Below, one piece after another: positions 33,820-45,073 of a stretch of DNA of 64,000 bases; within the stretch, counting starts at the first letter, position 1, and every line of letters begins with the position of its first letter. Made by a program: the position numbers and the translations under genes. Under the pieces are notes generated by a model, which was not told the DNA's origin, searched no databases, and worked only from the letters and a program-made list of their open reading frames with translations. Location: assembly GCA_963281255.1 (NCBI GenBank), contig OY725489.1, positions 3,968,001 through 4,032,000 on the forward strand. Direction: 5' to 3'. The DNA comes from Aphrocallistes beatrix (Eukaryota > Porifera > Hexactinellida > Sceptrulophora > Aphrocallistidae).

Positions 33820-34583
33820 ATGTCTAAATCAAAAGTGAGGAGGAGGAGGAGGGGAAAGAAGAACAATGCTAAAGCCTGGACATGTACGTCCAGGATGATT
33901 GCAATTGTCGACAGATTGGTAAGTATCCTATTAAATAAAGTCAATCAATTTGCGTGTTCTTTATTGTTATTTTTGTAGACGCAAGTGGAACAACAAAACA
34001 AAGTAAGTTTTTAAAATACTTTTTTCAGATTTGATTATTTCTTATACTATTTCTAATAATTTCTCTAGGATCAAAGGAAGCAGAAACGTAAGTTAAAAGT
34101 ATTTTTATTAGTTGAATGAAATATTCATTGTGATTACTAATCTTAATAAAATTTTCTAGATCCCAGGGGAGAAAAGAGGGAAAAGCGAGCCCTCAAATCC
34201 AACACCCAACCTGCATCCACAATGGACCGGGCAACAAGTCCGGTCCACTCAATGGACCGGGAAACAACCCCGGTCCCCATAATGGACCCGGCATCACCGG
34301 TTGTTAGCAAGTAAGTTAAAATAACCTCAACCCCTTAGATTGGTATCTAGATATCTACCTTTATTTATTTAATTATATTACTTATCTCAAGGCCTCGCAA
34401 GAAGAAGGGAAAAAAAGTAAGTAATTTCTAAAAGCTTCGGATAATTAGCTTATATCTTTACTTTTTAATGTATGTAATTGAATTCAGAAATTATTTAGAT
34501 AACACTTTCTTTAAAATGCTGAGTATTATGAATATAAATTTTATATCAATATTTCTTCTTAGCATAAGAAAAATAAAGAATGA
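33820..34583 (+). CDS. Predicted six-micro-exon gene for a small basic protein
   Basis: Six short exons join in one frame: 33820-33918, 33979-34002, 34069-34087, 34160-34310, 34392-34416 and 34563-34583 (TGA). Every intron begins GTAAGT and ends AG, mostly after a pyrimidine tract, and every junction keeps the frame (phases 0,0,1,2,0). The product is about 113 residues and strongly basic: MSKSKVRRRRRGKKNN at the start, a middle with three repeats around MDRATSPV, MDRETTPV and MDPASPV, and the tail KPRKKKGKKHKKNKE. This suggests a nuclear or nucleic-acid-binding protein, but I recognise no family. Exons of 19-25 nt are unusually small. Another donor (GTAAGTTG at 34589) just after the stop suggests a 3' UTR intron. 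The gene lies between the helicase gene and the Helitron 3' ends, on the same strand. Confidence 0.6.
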
Positions 34584-34589
34584 AATGTA

Positions 34590-35330
34590 AGTTGTAGATC
34601 TACTACAAAAATTAAGCTTCTATTGAATGTTTGACATGTATAATTTGAAATAAAATATGAGTTGTTGATAGGCAAGCCTTACCCAAATATATACATTTTA
34701 AAGAGGCAACTTTCAATTATTATTCTCTCTTTTAGATTCTTACATATCTATATTAGATAGATTAAAACATCCACAGTTATCTTTCATTACTTTGGGTTAG
34801 CAGGGAAACTAAAGAATGTTCAAGGGAAGTATATACACATTTTAAAACTGAAGTATTTTATGATTACATTGAATCAGTTAGAATAAATAATACTATATTA
34901 GTCAATTTCTCTCTCTTATACTTTTTTTTAAGGTTAGATATCTCTGATGCTTGATGTATTTATACAAACACGTGGAATGAGAAGATTTGTATGAAGACGG
35001 AATATACATTTTTTATGATAACAATCAGATGTTTATTAACTTTAGAGAGTGTATGTATACTGTTTCTTTTGACTAATGACTGAAATTTGATGAATATCTT
35101 TACACATTTGAAATAATGAATAATTAATATGTTGAAATTCATGAGTACATTGATTGTATATACATTTTCAATCACTATAACGAATTTTAAAAAAAGTCCA
35201 GCGAAGCAAGTTCTAAAACAGACTGTCGACTATTTCTGAAATATTTTAAATAATATATAAGTTGTAATAAAGATAACAAATTTGAGGTACATTTAAAATA
35301 TTTTCCAATATGAACACTAATAAATAATGA
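34590..35330. other. AT-rich stretch, nothing recognised
   Basis: About 740 bp with only short AT-driven open frames. If the micro-exon gene has a 3' UTR intron, its end would fall here. Confidence 0.5.
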
Positions 35331-35333
35331 ACC

Positions 35334-35546
35334 ATAGGCACCCAAAGGGCGCCTCATGCGGACACGAAGTGTTCGCTGCCCGCGCAGCGCAAGCAAGCGA
35401 TATATTTTAAAACTAAGATGGACATATTTAGAGATGATATATCCCGTTTAATTAACCAATGTCACCTCCAGGCGACCGAAGGGAGCCTCCGCGGACACGA
35501 AGTGTCCGCCAGCCGCGCAGCGCAAGCAAGCGAAGCGCGCTTGTGA
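35334..35546 (+). mobile_element. Two consecutive Helitron 3' ends, candidate 3' terminus of the autonomous element
   Basis: The first end (35334-35400) has AGGCACCCAAAGGGCGCCT, GCGGACACGAAGTGTTCGC and GCGCAAGCAAGCG, but lacks the last bases. The second (about 35412-35546) carries the last 135 bp of family A, including CGGACACGAAGTGTCCG and ending AGCGAAGCGCGCTTG followed by T. Both lie in the orientation of the helicase gene. An element from 26039 to 35546 would be 9.5 kb. Confidence 0.6.
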
Positions 35547-35990
35547 TTAATATTTGAGGAGTATCGGAATCATGCCATTAGTCCGAAAGCATTGAGCTCA
35601 TGCGCGTATGCAGACAGTTGAGAAGAAACGCGATAACAGCAACCTGTAATTTCTGTGGTCTTGATGAATTCAAGATGATTACCATTTTATCCATCTAGTA
35701 TTCCAATATTCCTTAACAACAATAAAATTGACACTGTTAACTTGTTAATTGTTCTCAGCGATATATTGTCCAAAAATAGGTCAAATGATAAATGTATAAC
35801 CGAATATTCGTCTAGATAATCGATCCATATTAAGCCTTCTCAAAACAGCCTACCCTAGTCCATCTTCGTTCCACCCCTAATTGAGTCTAATGATGACTAA
35901 ATAAATAAATTTATCCCCTAAATATTGTAGTTCATATTTGCATTTTCTAGGCACGTACTGATGTCAATTCAATAATCGCTATTTCAGACT
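35547..35990. other. Intergenic, nothing recognised
   Basis: About 440 bp between the Helitron end and the next MITE, without open frames or repeat ends that I can support. Confidence 0.5.
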
Positions 35991-35991
35991 A

Positions 35992-36175
35992 CAGTCAGGG
36001 TCGCTTATTATGAACCTGCTTAATATGAACATTCGTTTATTATGAACTAACCTCCTGGTCCCAATTTCATTTTTTAGATAAGATTTGTATTGAATCAAGT
36101 TCGCTTAATATAAAGTAGCTCTATTATGAACATATTTTTTGTCCCGTGGTGGTTCACAATATGCGACCCTGACTG
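35992..36175. mobile_element. TA-flanked MITE, family E
   Basis: TA at 35990-35991 and 36176-36177; ends CAGTCAGGGTCGC and GCGACCCTGACTG; repeated TTATTATGAAC inside. Length 184 bp. Confidence 0.88.
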
Positions 36176-36202
36176 TATTACAGCAATAGTAAAACTGCAA
36201 CA

Positions 36203-37830
36203 TTACTTGTTATGGCACACTAATCTCTTGTGACACTTAGAATTACATATCTTTCCTAGTCGCCTACATCTACAGCGATTAGACCTACACCCGCTGGTAC
36301 AATGGCAAAAGAGTCTGCTTTTGCCGAGAGAAGAGGCCAAAACTGCTTCTCGTAGTGTGACGATCACGTTAGGAACGTCTTCAAGGGAGACAAAATGTGA
36401 GAAAGAAAAATCCACTTCTGAAGGGAGATAAGCTCTATCTAGTGTTCACACCACGCAGACTCCCAAACCCTTCAAGACCTGCTACTGATTGACCACAAAT
36501 GGTATGGACAGGAAGGTCGCAGCCAGGACAATGGTGAGCTCTACTGCAACTTTGTTGGCAAACAGTACAACTAGTAGGTTCATTCCTGCCATCACAACTC
36601 TCTGTTTCTAGGTTTTGAATTTGGTTAAACAAACTGGGAGAGTGTGATTCCAGCTCAATATCTTGCCCATCTTGGTCGCCCAACAAGAGAGGAGCAGCGT
36701 AATAAGAACTCGTGGGAATTGGTTTGTACGGAGGAGAATGTTCAAGTGAAATGGTGGGCTCTTGAGAGTGAGTTAGGAGAGTTATAATCCATGTTAAGAT
36801 TAAACCTAATATTTTCTTGATTTATGTCTTGCATGTAGGCAACAAATGTTGAAATGCTTTTAAGATTGATTTATATCCCACCAAGACGAAATGAATTCAG
36901 AAACCAGAAACAAAGGGAAAATTTATTTTAGAGACATAATTAGTTTACGACGTATTAATTGACGCTGACGGGTAACTGACGGGTAATTGTCACCTTGCAC
37001 AAAATATCGAAACTTACTGATTCATCTCTTTTTCTGTAGTGACATCTGCAGCAATCTCATCTGAGATTCCAAACATCTTCCAAGCCCCTGTACATGCTCC
37101 CGATCGAAGAGAATTCTGTAAGGAGTCTTATACTCTAATGTAAATGTAGAATGCGAACTAGTATTGATTAAGTACTGGTTTCTATTTACATATTTAACCC
37201 AACATGGATCTTTTGATTTCCGCATAAAAGATCAAAACAATTTTTTTATCTCTATGTTTACCCTTTCAACAGAGCCTTGTGACTGAGGATGTCTAGCCTT
37301 TCCATGAATCACTTTACATTCAGGCCATTGTTCTCGAATAAAGGTTGCAAGATTGATGTTCTTAAATTTCCCACCGTTATCGCTCTGTAGAATGTGCGGT
37401 GGTCCCAACAAACAAAATACGTCTAGAAGATTATCAACAACTTCTCGTGCTGACTTGCTCAAATGAGGGAGCATAACAAATTTGGTAAGGTGGTCCTGAT
37501 ATGCCATTAAGAAGTTGTATGGTCTGTTAATTTCTGGTGTATTTTGCAGGTCGATTAAGTCAATTTGGCCCCTCGAAGCAATATCTGAACACGTATTGGT
37601 TTTGTGACCGTATATTTCAGTTGCCTTTTACATTTCTGAAGTTCGCACTCACTACACGATTTGATAAATAATTGGACCACTTCTTTGGAAATTCCGGAAT
37701 ACTTCTGTTTAAGCACTACCGACATCCGGTCTCTTCCAAGGTGCCTTTCTCCCTCAGTGTGGACAGCATTTCGAAGAGCGATTCTTTGGATACGACTCTC
37801 AATAGATCCTGTGAGTTTAGCACTCGACTA
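36203..37830 (-). pseudogene. KRBA2/Ginger-like integrase remnant
   Basis: On the reverse strand, starting near 37815, an H2C2-type zinc-binding segment (HTEGERHLGRDRM, then CSECELQKC) leads into an integrase core: RGQIDLIDLQ (first Asp), AYQDHLTKF, LQSDNGGKF (second Asp), and HPQSQGSVERVN (Glu). Further on are a Cys-rich block (CTVCQQSCSRAHHCPGCDL, near 36570) and a CXC-like tail (CHCTSGCRSNRCRCRR, near 36300). This order is known from the KRAB-A-domain-containing 2-like/Ginger proteins of animals, whose integrase is related to that of gypsy elements. The reading frame changes near 37595 and again at about 37230 and 36700, so it is dead. No terminal repeats were found. Confidence 0.75.
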
Positions 37831-38400
37831 TATAGGAATTTAACAGATTGTGACTGTTTTACTACATATTTCTTCCTAATATTGTAGTACCTTTGGCTAT
37901 TAGCTCCGATTAGCTCTTAGAGGCCCAGAATAAATGCGGATGATATCTGTAATCTGAGCTGAACTGAGGACAGACTGATATGATTCAATGGAATTGTTGA
38001 ATTTTTCCCGAGGGGATATCATGACTGCGATTGTATTGTCTTTTGTTATAATTTTCTGTATTTATCTTCTCAAGAAATAAATGCCTACATGTATTGCCCA
38101 TCCAATTGACGTATTTAGACAGCTCAAACTAATCCCTTCAGCTGTCTTTGTTGCTATTGCGAAACCGTCTTCGCTTGATACGCAATTGAATATGACCAGT
38201 TTTGATAACCATTATGTTCTTCTTTATTATATGTTTCGATTACGAATTGATTGCGAAGTTTGGGAATGAGCATAATTTTAATGAATAAATACATTTTGAA
38301 TCCTAAAATTATATCGTTATCGTGATGAAAACATGATATTTTAAGGCTTTCAAACACTTAAAATTAGTAGATTGAAGTTAAAAATATAACCCATGATATT
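37831..38400. other. Intergenic, nothing recognised
   Basis: Only short open frames; possibly the decayed N-terminal part of the integrase element, but no motif is visible. Confidence 0.4.
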
Positions 38401-38401
38401 C

Positions 38402-38760
38402 TATTTCCAGTGGAAACGCATTTTGACTAGTCGAAACGCGTTTCGACTAGTTGAAACGCGTTTCGACTGGAAACGCATTCTGACTGCAACATATACATTT
38501 GTTAGAAACTCATAAAATACTTATATGACCACTTTCAAAGTGTTAAAATCAGAATCTACACATTAAAATATCCTATATTAGCCGTTGATAACTCGTTTTT
38601 AACTCAAAAAAAGATTTTTTCGAAATGTGTGAAAAATGTATATTTACATATGTTAAAAACTCAGAAAATATTCATACTATTACTTTCAAAGTGTTAAAAT
38701 CGAAATCTACGTATTAAAATATCCTATATTAGCCGTTGGAAACTCGCTTTTAGTTTAATT
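38402..38760 (-). mobile_element. Repeat family B, reverse copy
   Basis: Starts with the palindromic cluster (38402-38490; GTCGAAACGCGTTTCGAC and TTCGACTAG motifs) and continues into two rounds of the body block ending CCTATATTAGCCGTTG. The opposite end (GTCGGTCGACAGACC) is missing. Confidence 0.65.
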
Positions 38761-39071
38761 AATGGTTTGTAATTAGACGATGAAAAAACAAAGGTAGCTA
38801 CCATTAATCCAACCCTGATACTAGCAAAGTCAACAAAATAAGAAGTTAGAGGCAGATCCATTATGAGTAAGCGATGCAAAGAAATACCTCAATCCATATT
38901 CAGTTGATAAAGTGTCAAGCCATGTATTGCACACACACTATCTACTAACTGCGACAAGACATCCAATATACCAATTAACCTTCCTCAAATTCTCACAAAC
39001 ACTACTTGTTGTGCAGTAAGGTTATCACATCACAATTGAATGTACACCACCGCTTCGTAGCTCTATTTTGC

Positions 39072-39182
39072 ATGGAGAGGAACAGGGAGATGGCTATTAG
39101 GGGAGGAAGAGGTCATCATAGTAAATCCACGTCTCCTAGAGAGGAACGAGAAGCTAGAAGGAAGATTACAGACTCTGCATAA
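39072..39182 (+). CDS. Small basic ORF, 36 codons, doubtful
   Basis: An ATG-to-stop frame, less AT-rich than its flanks, encoding MERNREMAIRGGRGHHSKST and then SPREEREARRKI. Its Arg/Glu-rich character resembles the first exon at 50616. It may be a lone small gene, a first exon, or chance. No family recognised. Confidence 0.3.
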   Translation: MERNREMAIRGGRGHHSKSTSPREEREARRKITDSA

Positions 39183-39763
39183 CTTTACTTATATATTCAC
39201 CTTTATATGTATTTTATAAAATATAATTAATATTTACTTATTTATTATTATTACGGCACAGAAGTTAAAGTATATATTGTACAGAAACCTCTGGTAACAA
39301 GATCGTATTTAAAGTCAACGCACATAGTCACATGCGATTTGGGGCTAAAAGGTTTTACCAAAATCGGCATTATATTTATACAAGGATCCAATGTCTACTG
39401 TATTCATTCGAAATGGGCTTTATTGGGGAATCTTGTTATCAATAATATCCCCAACCAGGTGCTCCTGGTTCCATGTTTTTCCAATTTTCCACCGAGTTGA
39501 GTTTGGAAAATAGAATACCCTTACAATTGATCCAGAATTAAAATTCTCCCATTTGAACTTGGTTTTCCGCAATTGCAATGCTTATTTTTAACATGCGTAC
39601 GTAACTTAAAATTATATATCTTCTGTATATACACATAAATAGATGTGTAGATATATAGTATATTCTTACTCTGTCGCCAGGATTCAACTATTAGCTAATT
39701 TACTGTATCAATTTGATATGATCCAGACAACTATATTTTTCGCTAAATGAAATCGATCACATA

Positions 39764-39820
39764 ATGTCTTGGACACCTGTGACTTGCCTCATCTTGCCTG
39801 CTTCACCTACGAGCAAGAAC
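39764..39820 (+). CDS. Possible first exon with GTGAGT donor
   Basis: ATG, 19 open codons (MSWTPVTCLILPASPTSKN), then a consensus donor GTGAGT at 39821. I could not find a convincing partner exon, because repeat H starts at 39917. Low confidence. Confidence 0.22.
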
Positions 39821-39916
39821 GTGAGTTTAATTTATTAATAATACTATTGCTATGTGTACTGAAAAAATCCAAAATTCCAAAATTCCAATTGCTAGTATGG
39901 ACAAATTCCTATCTTA

Positions 39917-40025
39917 AACATTAAAGTTTGTACTTTCATCAATGTGTAAGGTATTGGTAATCGACTCTAGGCGTCGTCGTGTTTCACACAGAAATAATTT
40001 ACCTGTGCCCTAGCAAGCTTCAATC
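39917..40025. repeat. Repeat family H fragment
   Basis: Near-identical to 9349-9460, including AATCGACTCTAGGCGTCGTC. The copy is cut at both sides. Confidence 0.75.
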
Positions 40026-40333
40026 CTTAGGTACTCCTCCACAGTTACTACAATTTTTGTAGTCAAAATTTAGACACCATTTACCCGAATTGACATAATT
40101 CATTATAATTTCTCCTGCTATAATTGGAATTGAATCGTATCTTGATTGTGAAAATTTGATCCGATTAGCTCAGTTTGTTCCAATAAGCGGAGTACTTCCA
40201 AGCAATTGTATCTTCAATTGTATATAGATATTTTAATTTTATCATTTAGTATATACGTATTAATAAAAAGGATTATGTTTATATTTTTAAAAACACACCA
40301 ATAATTTGATGCATTGTTTTCCGAATTAATGTA

Positions 40334-40908
40334 CTTAGGGCGGTCAGAAAGTTCTAATCAGTGCTATCATATACTCTTATTGTACCTTATTGGATCGATA
40401 TTGAAGCTTGAATTTACTTCTTAACACATTCACAAGTGATACCAATTTACAGAATTAAAATCTAGAGAAAACTCTTTGTATACCACGTCCTATATATTGT
40501 GTCGCTTGAACCACCGTGTAAAATTATGGCCACAAATCACCCGTTCACCACTCGTCCTTCCCTAAAAAGTAGGCTCCATTATCAGATATTTGAATCTGAG
40601 AGAGTATCATTCCCATCAACTTCCTAAGATTGATTTGTATTTGAGCATTCGTATCGCTTAGTAATGCCCTTGTAATGTCGTTACTCTTGAGGGAAGGTCG
40701 GGTGGTTTGTGGCCATAATTTTACACGGTGGCTCAAGCGACACAATATATAGGAAGTGGTATACAAAGAGTTTTCTCTAGATTTTGATTTTGTAAATTGG
40801 TATCACTTGTGAATGTGTTAAGAAGTAAATTCAAGCTTCAATATCAATCTAATAAGGTACAATACGAGTGTATGATAACACTGATTAGAACTTTCTGACC
40901 GCCCTAAG
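40334..40908. mobile_element. TA-flanked foldback element, arms over 200 bp
   Basis: TA at 40332-40333 and 40909-40910; ends CTTAGGGCGGTCAGAAAG and CTTTCTGACCGCCCTAAG. The arms stay inverted and about 95% alike for more than 200 bp each, leaving only a short centre. No coding capacity. The TA target suggests the Tc1/mariner group. Confidence 0.88.
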
Positions 40909-40992
40909 TATATATTAGCGATTTTATAAAGAACAAAGGGATATGTTTATTTTAATGATGGTATGATACTACAGAAATAATATAGACGTAGA

Positions 40993-43454
40993 TTACACTT
41001 TATTCCACTCTTGCTCGCATTTCCTACAGATATAAGGGTCATCACCTATATCCGCTAACCATACATCTTCACAGCCAGTGTGATACCAACTATCACAGAA
41101 ATCACATCCCACCCAGTCATCATTCTTCTGGTCTCTCAGAACTGGACAATCATGCATTCCGCATTTCTCGCAGGCATCATTATCATCCTTGTCAACGACA
41201 AGAATGGGAGAAGTGACTTCTTTACTGCCAGAAGAGAATAACTCACTACCAAAGCATCCAGATTTATACTTAGTCGCGTCTTTTTCGCGTTTACGCCTTG
41301 AAGATTCGGCAATCAGGAATTGACTCTTCAGAAGACGCCTGCGTCTTTTCTGAGTATCCTTCACAGCCTTTCTCTTGCATCTATTCCGTTCCTTATCCAT
41401 CGTTACGAGGTGAGCTAGAGTCACATTAGTAGATTGCACCCCCATATCCGCTAAGATCGATGCGAGTATCAATGAGCCTTCATTGAAAGTTGACACAGCT
41501 ATTGACGCAGAAGCTTGGAGAGAGTATTGTCCTACCCGTTTTCCTTTAGGAGCATTGTGCCATAGAACTGAATGTAGGGATTCATTTGCATTTTGTGTTA
41601 AACCAAGCGTCAAGGCGGAACACATGTCTAGGCTTGCAAACTTCAAAAAAACATCTTGCAGTCGTGATAACTCATCTCCATTCAGATAGGGTAGTCGCAG
41701 TTTGGGAGGTGGAATTGAGCTATCTTCGACTGAAAGTGCAAGGGTCTTTTGAAAGTAGCACCAAGAACTCTTCGAAAATGGACAACTTTCATGCTTCTCA
41801 ACCAAATGATCGAGTAGTGTATATAGAGCCTTTTGAATGTCTATCGCTGTTTTCCTTCTGTTCTGAACGATAACAAGTGCGTAAAGATGGCCAATCCTCT
41901 GAACCTTTGAAGCGGGTATTGGTTTTGATGTTAACATTTTTCGTAGTTTTCTTCCTCAATGCCTTTTTTAATCTTCCTTGCGCATGCCCGATGCACTCCT
42001 CCTTTCGTAGATTTTCCAATCCTTTGTACGGATCGCTTTCTCGTAACCGCTTAAAAGAGCTTGAGTCTCCATCGCCTACATATGTGGTATAATCAAGAGA
42101 ATGTTTGGTGACAGATCTAGCCCAAATTTCAAGTGCAGCTGAAGATTCCATTCCTTGACTTGTCCCTGAATAATTTGCTGGACACTCGCCTGAATGTTTC
42201 TTCCAGTATTCGCCATACTCATCTGGATTGTCATTCTTCCTCTCTTCAGTCCATTTGAGACATTTGCTGCACACGCGTTCATAGAGGACGTAGTCTAATA
42301 CCTTACTGCTATATACCTCAATTGCAGCCGCGAATCCTTGATTGGAATAATGGACTCTCTGATGCCACGAACCATCGTAGCTTACAGTACAATTCTTACA
42401 GTCTGGGATATTTGAAGCGTCGGCTGTGTCGCGTACAAGTTTAGCTGACATGGACATGGATTGCTGACATGGACATGGATTGCTGACAGATTGTATTTGC
42501 TGATTCGACCAATTTCAAGAGGGAAACTTTGTTCATGCGCTTCCAGGTATTCTGTATTCCAAGGAGATTGCACGAGAGTAAGAAATCATTCCAACTGACA
42601 GAGGTGCAGTGCACTGATAATAAAGCCCTCACGTTCACTTCCGACTTTTTCCTGGGTAGCATTTGGGGGTCATTCACTGCTTTCGTGGGTTGCATGCCAA
42701 TTGGTAGGGAAGTTGGGAATTCGGCTATCACAAGATGGCAATAGCTACACTTTAATAGTAAATATGACTGTAAGCCATCTCGAAAGGCGTATTGATATAG
42801 ATTGAGTGGTCCTGTACATTTTGGTTCAGTGCATCTTAATAGAGAGAATACCATGCTAAGTATGTCCATGTCGATAATTTGAGATCCATGGGGAATTAAT
42901 AGATCACGAAATGAGTGAGTTTCATTTTTACGCAATTTGATGCTTATAAATTTATTTGGAGGGGGAAACTTTACCTGTTTGAATAGTCCAGATGTCGGCT
43001 TTGTTGGTAGTCTCTTTGCAGGTAATGGCGTGAAAACTGATTTTCTTTTCAGTCCTTCCCCTTTACGAAACTTCCCAACGTTGACTTTTTTTACTCTCCT
43101 TTTGCCTCTGAGTGAAGAAGAAGGAACTTTAATGGAGTTATCCGAATCTTCGGAAGTCTGTGAAGACAAGGCAAACTGTGAGAAAGTAGATCTGAGCTCA
43201 GTAGGAGAGGTTGAAGAAGGGATTACATCAGTTGGAGTATTTGGAACTTTGAATACGCAATCATCTTTAGTGACTGCTTGAGACAAGCTAGAGTCACTTG
43301 ATTCTATACTAGAAGCGAAGGGAGATGGAATTCTAACCAACTGGAGATCGGCACTTCTAAATATTGGAACAGTTTCTTGCTCCGAAGAAGACATTTCTTG
43401 TTCTGAAAAAGACATTGTAATTTGTGTTTGTATATATTTATCAATTAATTTCAT
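40993..43454 (-). pseudogene. Mutator-like transposase with C-terminal PHD finger, two frameshifts
   Basis: Three reverse-strand frames (43454-42441, 42457-41798 and 41937-40993) together cover one protein of roughly 800 residues. The Ser-rich, basic N-terminus (MSSSEQETVPIFRSADL) is followed by paired cysteines (CTEPKC, CSYCH). The middle has the Mutator-like transposase core: first Asp in VSYDGSWHQR, zinc-type CSKCLKW, GMESSAALEIW, second Asp in YVGDGDSSSF, and ECIGHAQGRLKK. The third frame has the Glu in LTQNANESLHSVLW, then a Lys/Arg-rich stretch (RKAVKDTQKRRRRLLK), and ends in a PHD finger: CEKCGMHDC, DWVGCDFCDSWYHTGC and PYICRKC. The first frameshift is caused by a 19-bp tandem duplication (about 42445-42482); the second lies near 41938 in an A-rich run. 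Catalytic residues remain, so inactivation is recent. Terminal repeats were not identified. Confidence 0.85.
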
Positions 43455-43509
43455 TAATTTATATCCATATTTATACCAACTATATTTCTTTAAACTTCTT
43501 AAAAATGCC

Positions 43510-44310
43510 TAATTTTAGACTCTATTTAGCAGTGAAGGAATTGGATTCTTGCCATATGATTAGATTTGAAATAAAGCATATACAATATTGTCTATTTTTG
43601 ACTCTAGTTTCTATTTAGTACTGAAGGAATTGGATTCTTGCCATATGATTATATTTGAAATAAAGCATATACAATATTGTCTATTTTTAGACTCTAGTTT
43701 CTATTTAGCACTGAAGGAATTGGATTCTTGCCATGTGATTATATTTGAAATAAAGCATATACAATATTGTCTATTTTTAGACTATTAGTTTCTATTTAGT
43801 ACTGAAGGAATTGGATTCTTGCCATGTGTTTAGATTTGAAATAAAGCATACCGTATTGCTTCGAATAAGCGCCGGGGAGCTTATTTATTTCGTGCACCCT
43901 TTAGACCTGGCGCTTATTCAAACCGGCGCATATTTTTTTCATTCGCTATTTTGACCCACGCTCTTTTCTTTGTTTACTACATTGACTGGCACTTTTATTT
44001 GTACCACCACTGAGAATGCTAGTTCTATTAATAAGGGATAATGTAATGTTTCAAAAAGCACTTGTATCTATGCCACTACTGAGAATACTAGTTTGATTTG
44101 ATGTTCAGAGAACTAAAATGCCCAGGCGTCCGACGCTTATTCAAGCCCCGCGCTTATTCGAGCCCCGGCGCTTATTTATTTCGCTCACCCTTTAGACCCG
44201 GCGCTTATTCAGGGAAATACGGTATACAATATTGTCTATTTTAAGACTAGTTTCTATTTAGCACTGAAGGAATTGGATTCTTGCCATGTGTTTAGATTTG
44301 AAATAAAAAA
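43510..44310. repeat. About 90-bp tandem repeat, five units, interrupted by a MITE
   Basis: Anchor GAAGGAATTGGATTCTTGCC recurs at 43534, 43623, 43713, 43804 and, after the inserted element, 44266. Each unit carries AATAAAG. The array sits just upstream of the PHD transposase start and may be its subterminal repeat. Confidence 0.85.
43851..44222. mobile_element. TA-flanked MITE inserted in the 90-bp array
   Basis: Ends CCGTATTGCTTCGAATAAGC and GCTTATTCAGGGAAATACGG; TA at 43849-43850 and 44223-44224. Comparison with the uninterrupted array unit (GCATATACAATA) proves the insertion and the TA duplication. Contains repeated GGCGCTTATTC motifs. Confidence 0.9.
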
Positions 44311-44735
44311 ATGTCGGTCGACAGACCAATAGTGCAGCTCCAGGAAGTGACTCGAAAAAACAAGAAATGTGAATATCGGAATACATCGGGAAAAACTCAT
44401 TTTATAGCATTCTAATTTATGAAATTTGGAATCTACATATTAAAATGCCTTATATTAGCTGTTGACAGCTCGCATTTAGCTCAAGATAAGATTTTTCAAA
44501 AGGTGTGAAAATATGTATATATACATATGTTAGAAACTCATAAAATACTTAGATTACCACTTTCAAAGTGCGAAAATCGGAATCTACATATTTAAATATC
44601 CTATATTAGCCGTTGAGAACTCAGTTTTAGCTCAAAAAAAGACTTTTTTTCAAAAGGTGTGAAACTATGTATATGTTGCAGGCTAAATGCGTTTTCAGGC
44701 CAAACGCGTCTGGCCTAGGCCAGATGCGTTTTTAT
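44308..44735 (+). mobile_element. Repeat family B with altered palindrome
   Basis: Starts GTCGGTCGACAGACC. The 3' cluster (44684-44735) has the perfect 16-bp palindrome TCTGGCCTAGGCCAGA where the other copies have TTTCGACTAGTCGAAA. It inserted into the last 90-bp array unit after AAATAAA. Confidence 0.7.
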
Positions 44736-45073
44736 TATTTTCTAAAACCTATGGGTGTATTTCTAATTAAATAATTGAAGTTGTAATATATGTACATTAT
44801 ACCACGATTAGTAATCATAGGAATATCTTACAAACCTTTACATATTTCTCATAATTAGACTGTATTTAGTCATAATGTTAATCATTGATGATTTTATTTA
44901 CATACGATAGATTTTGAATTCAAAGTTATTGATTCAATATACTTTGCTGTACTCGATTTTATAAAGATTCGTAACTCTGCCCATTTGTTTGGTATCTCGT
45001 CATATCAAACTCTAAAATACCTGGACTAAATATAGATTTCCTGCCGCTCCATTAACTGAATGGAATTTAAATA

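Noticed and set aside
36203-37830. Endogenous retrovirus
   Set aside because: There is an integrase core, but no reverse transcriptase, protease, envelope or long terminal repeats; the Cys-rich C-terminus fits KRBA2/Ginger-like integrase proteins.
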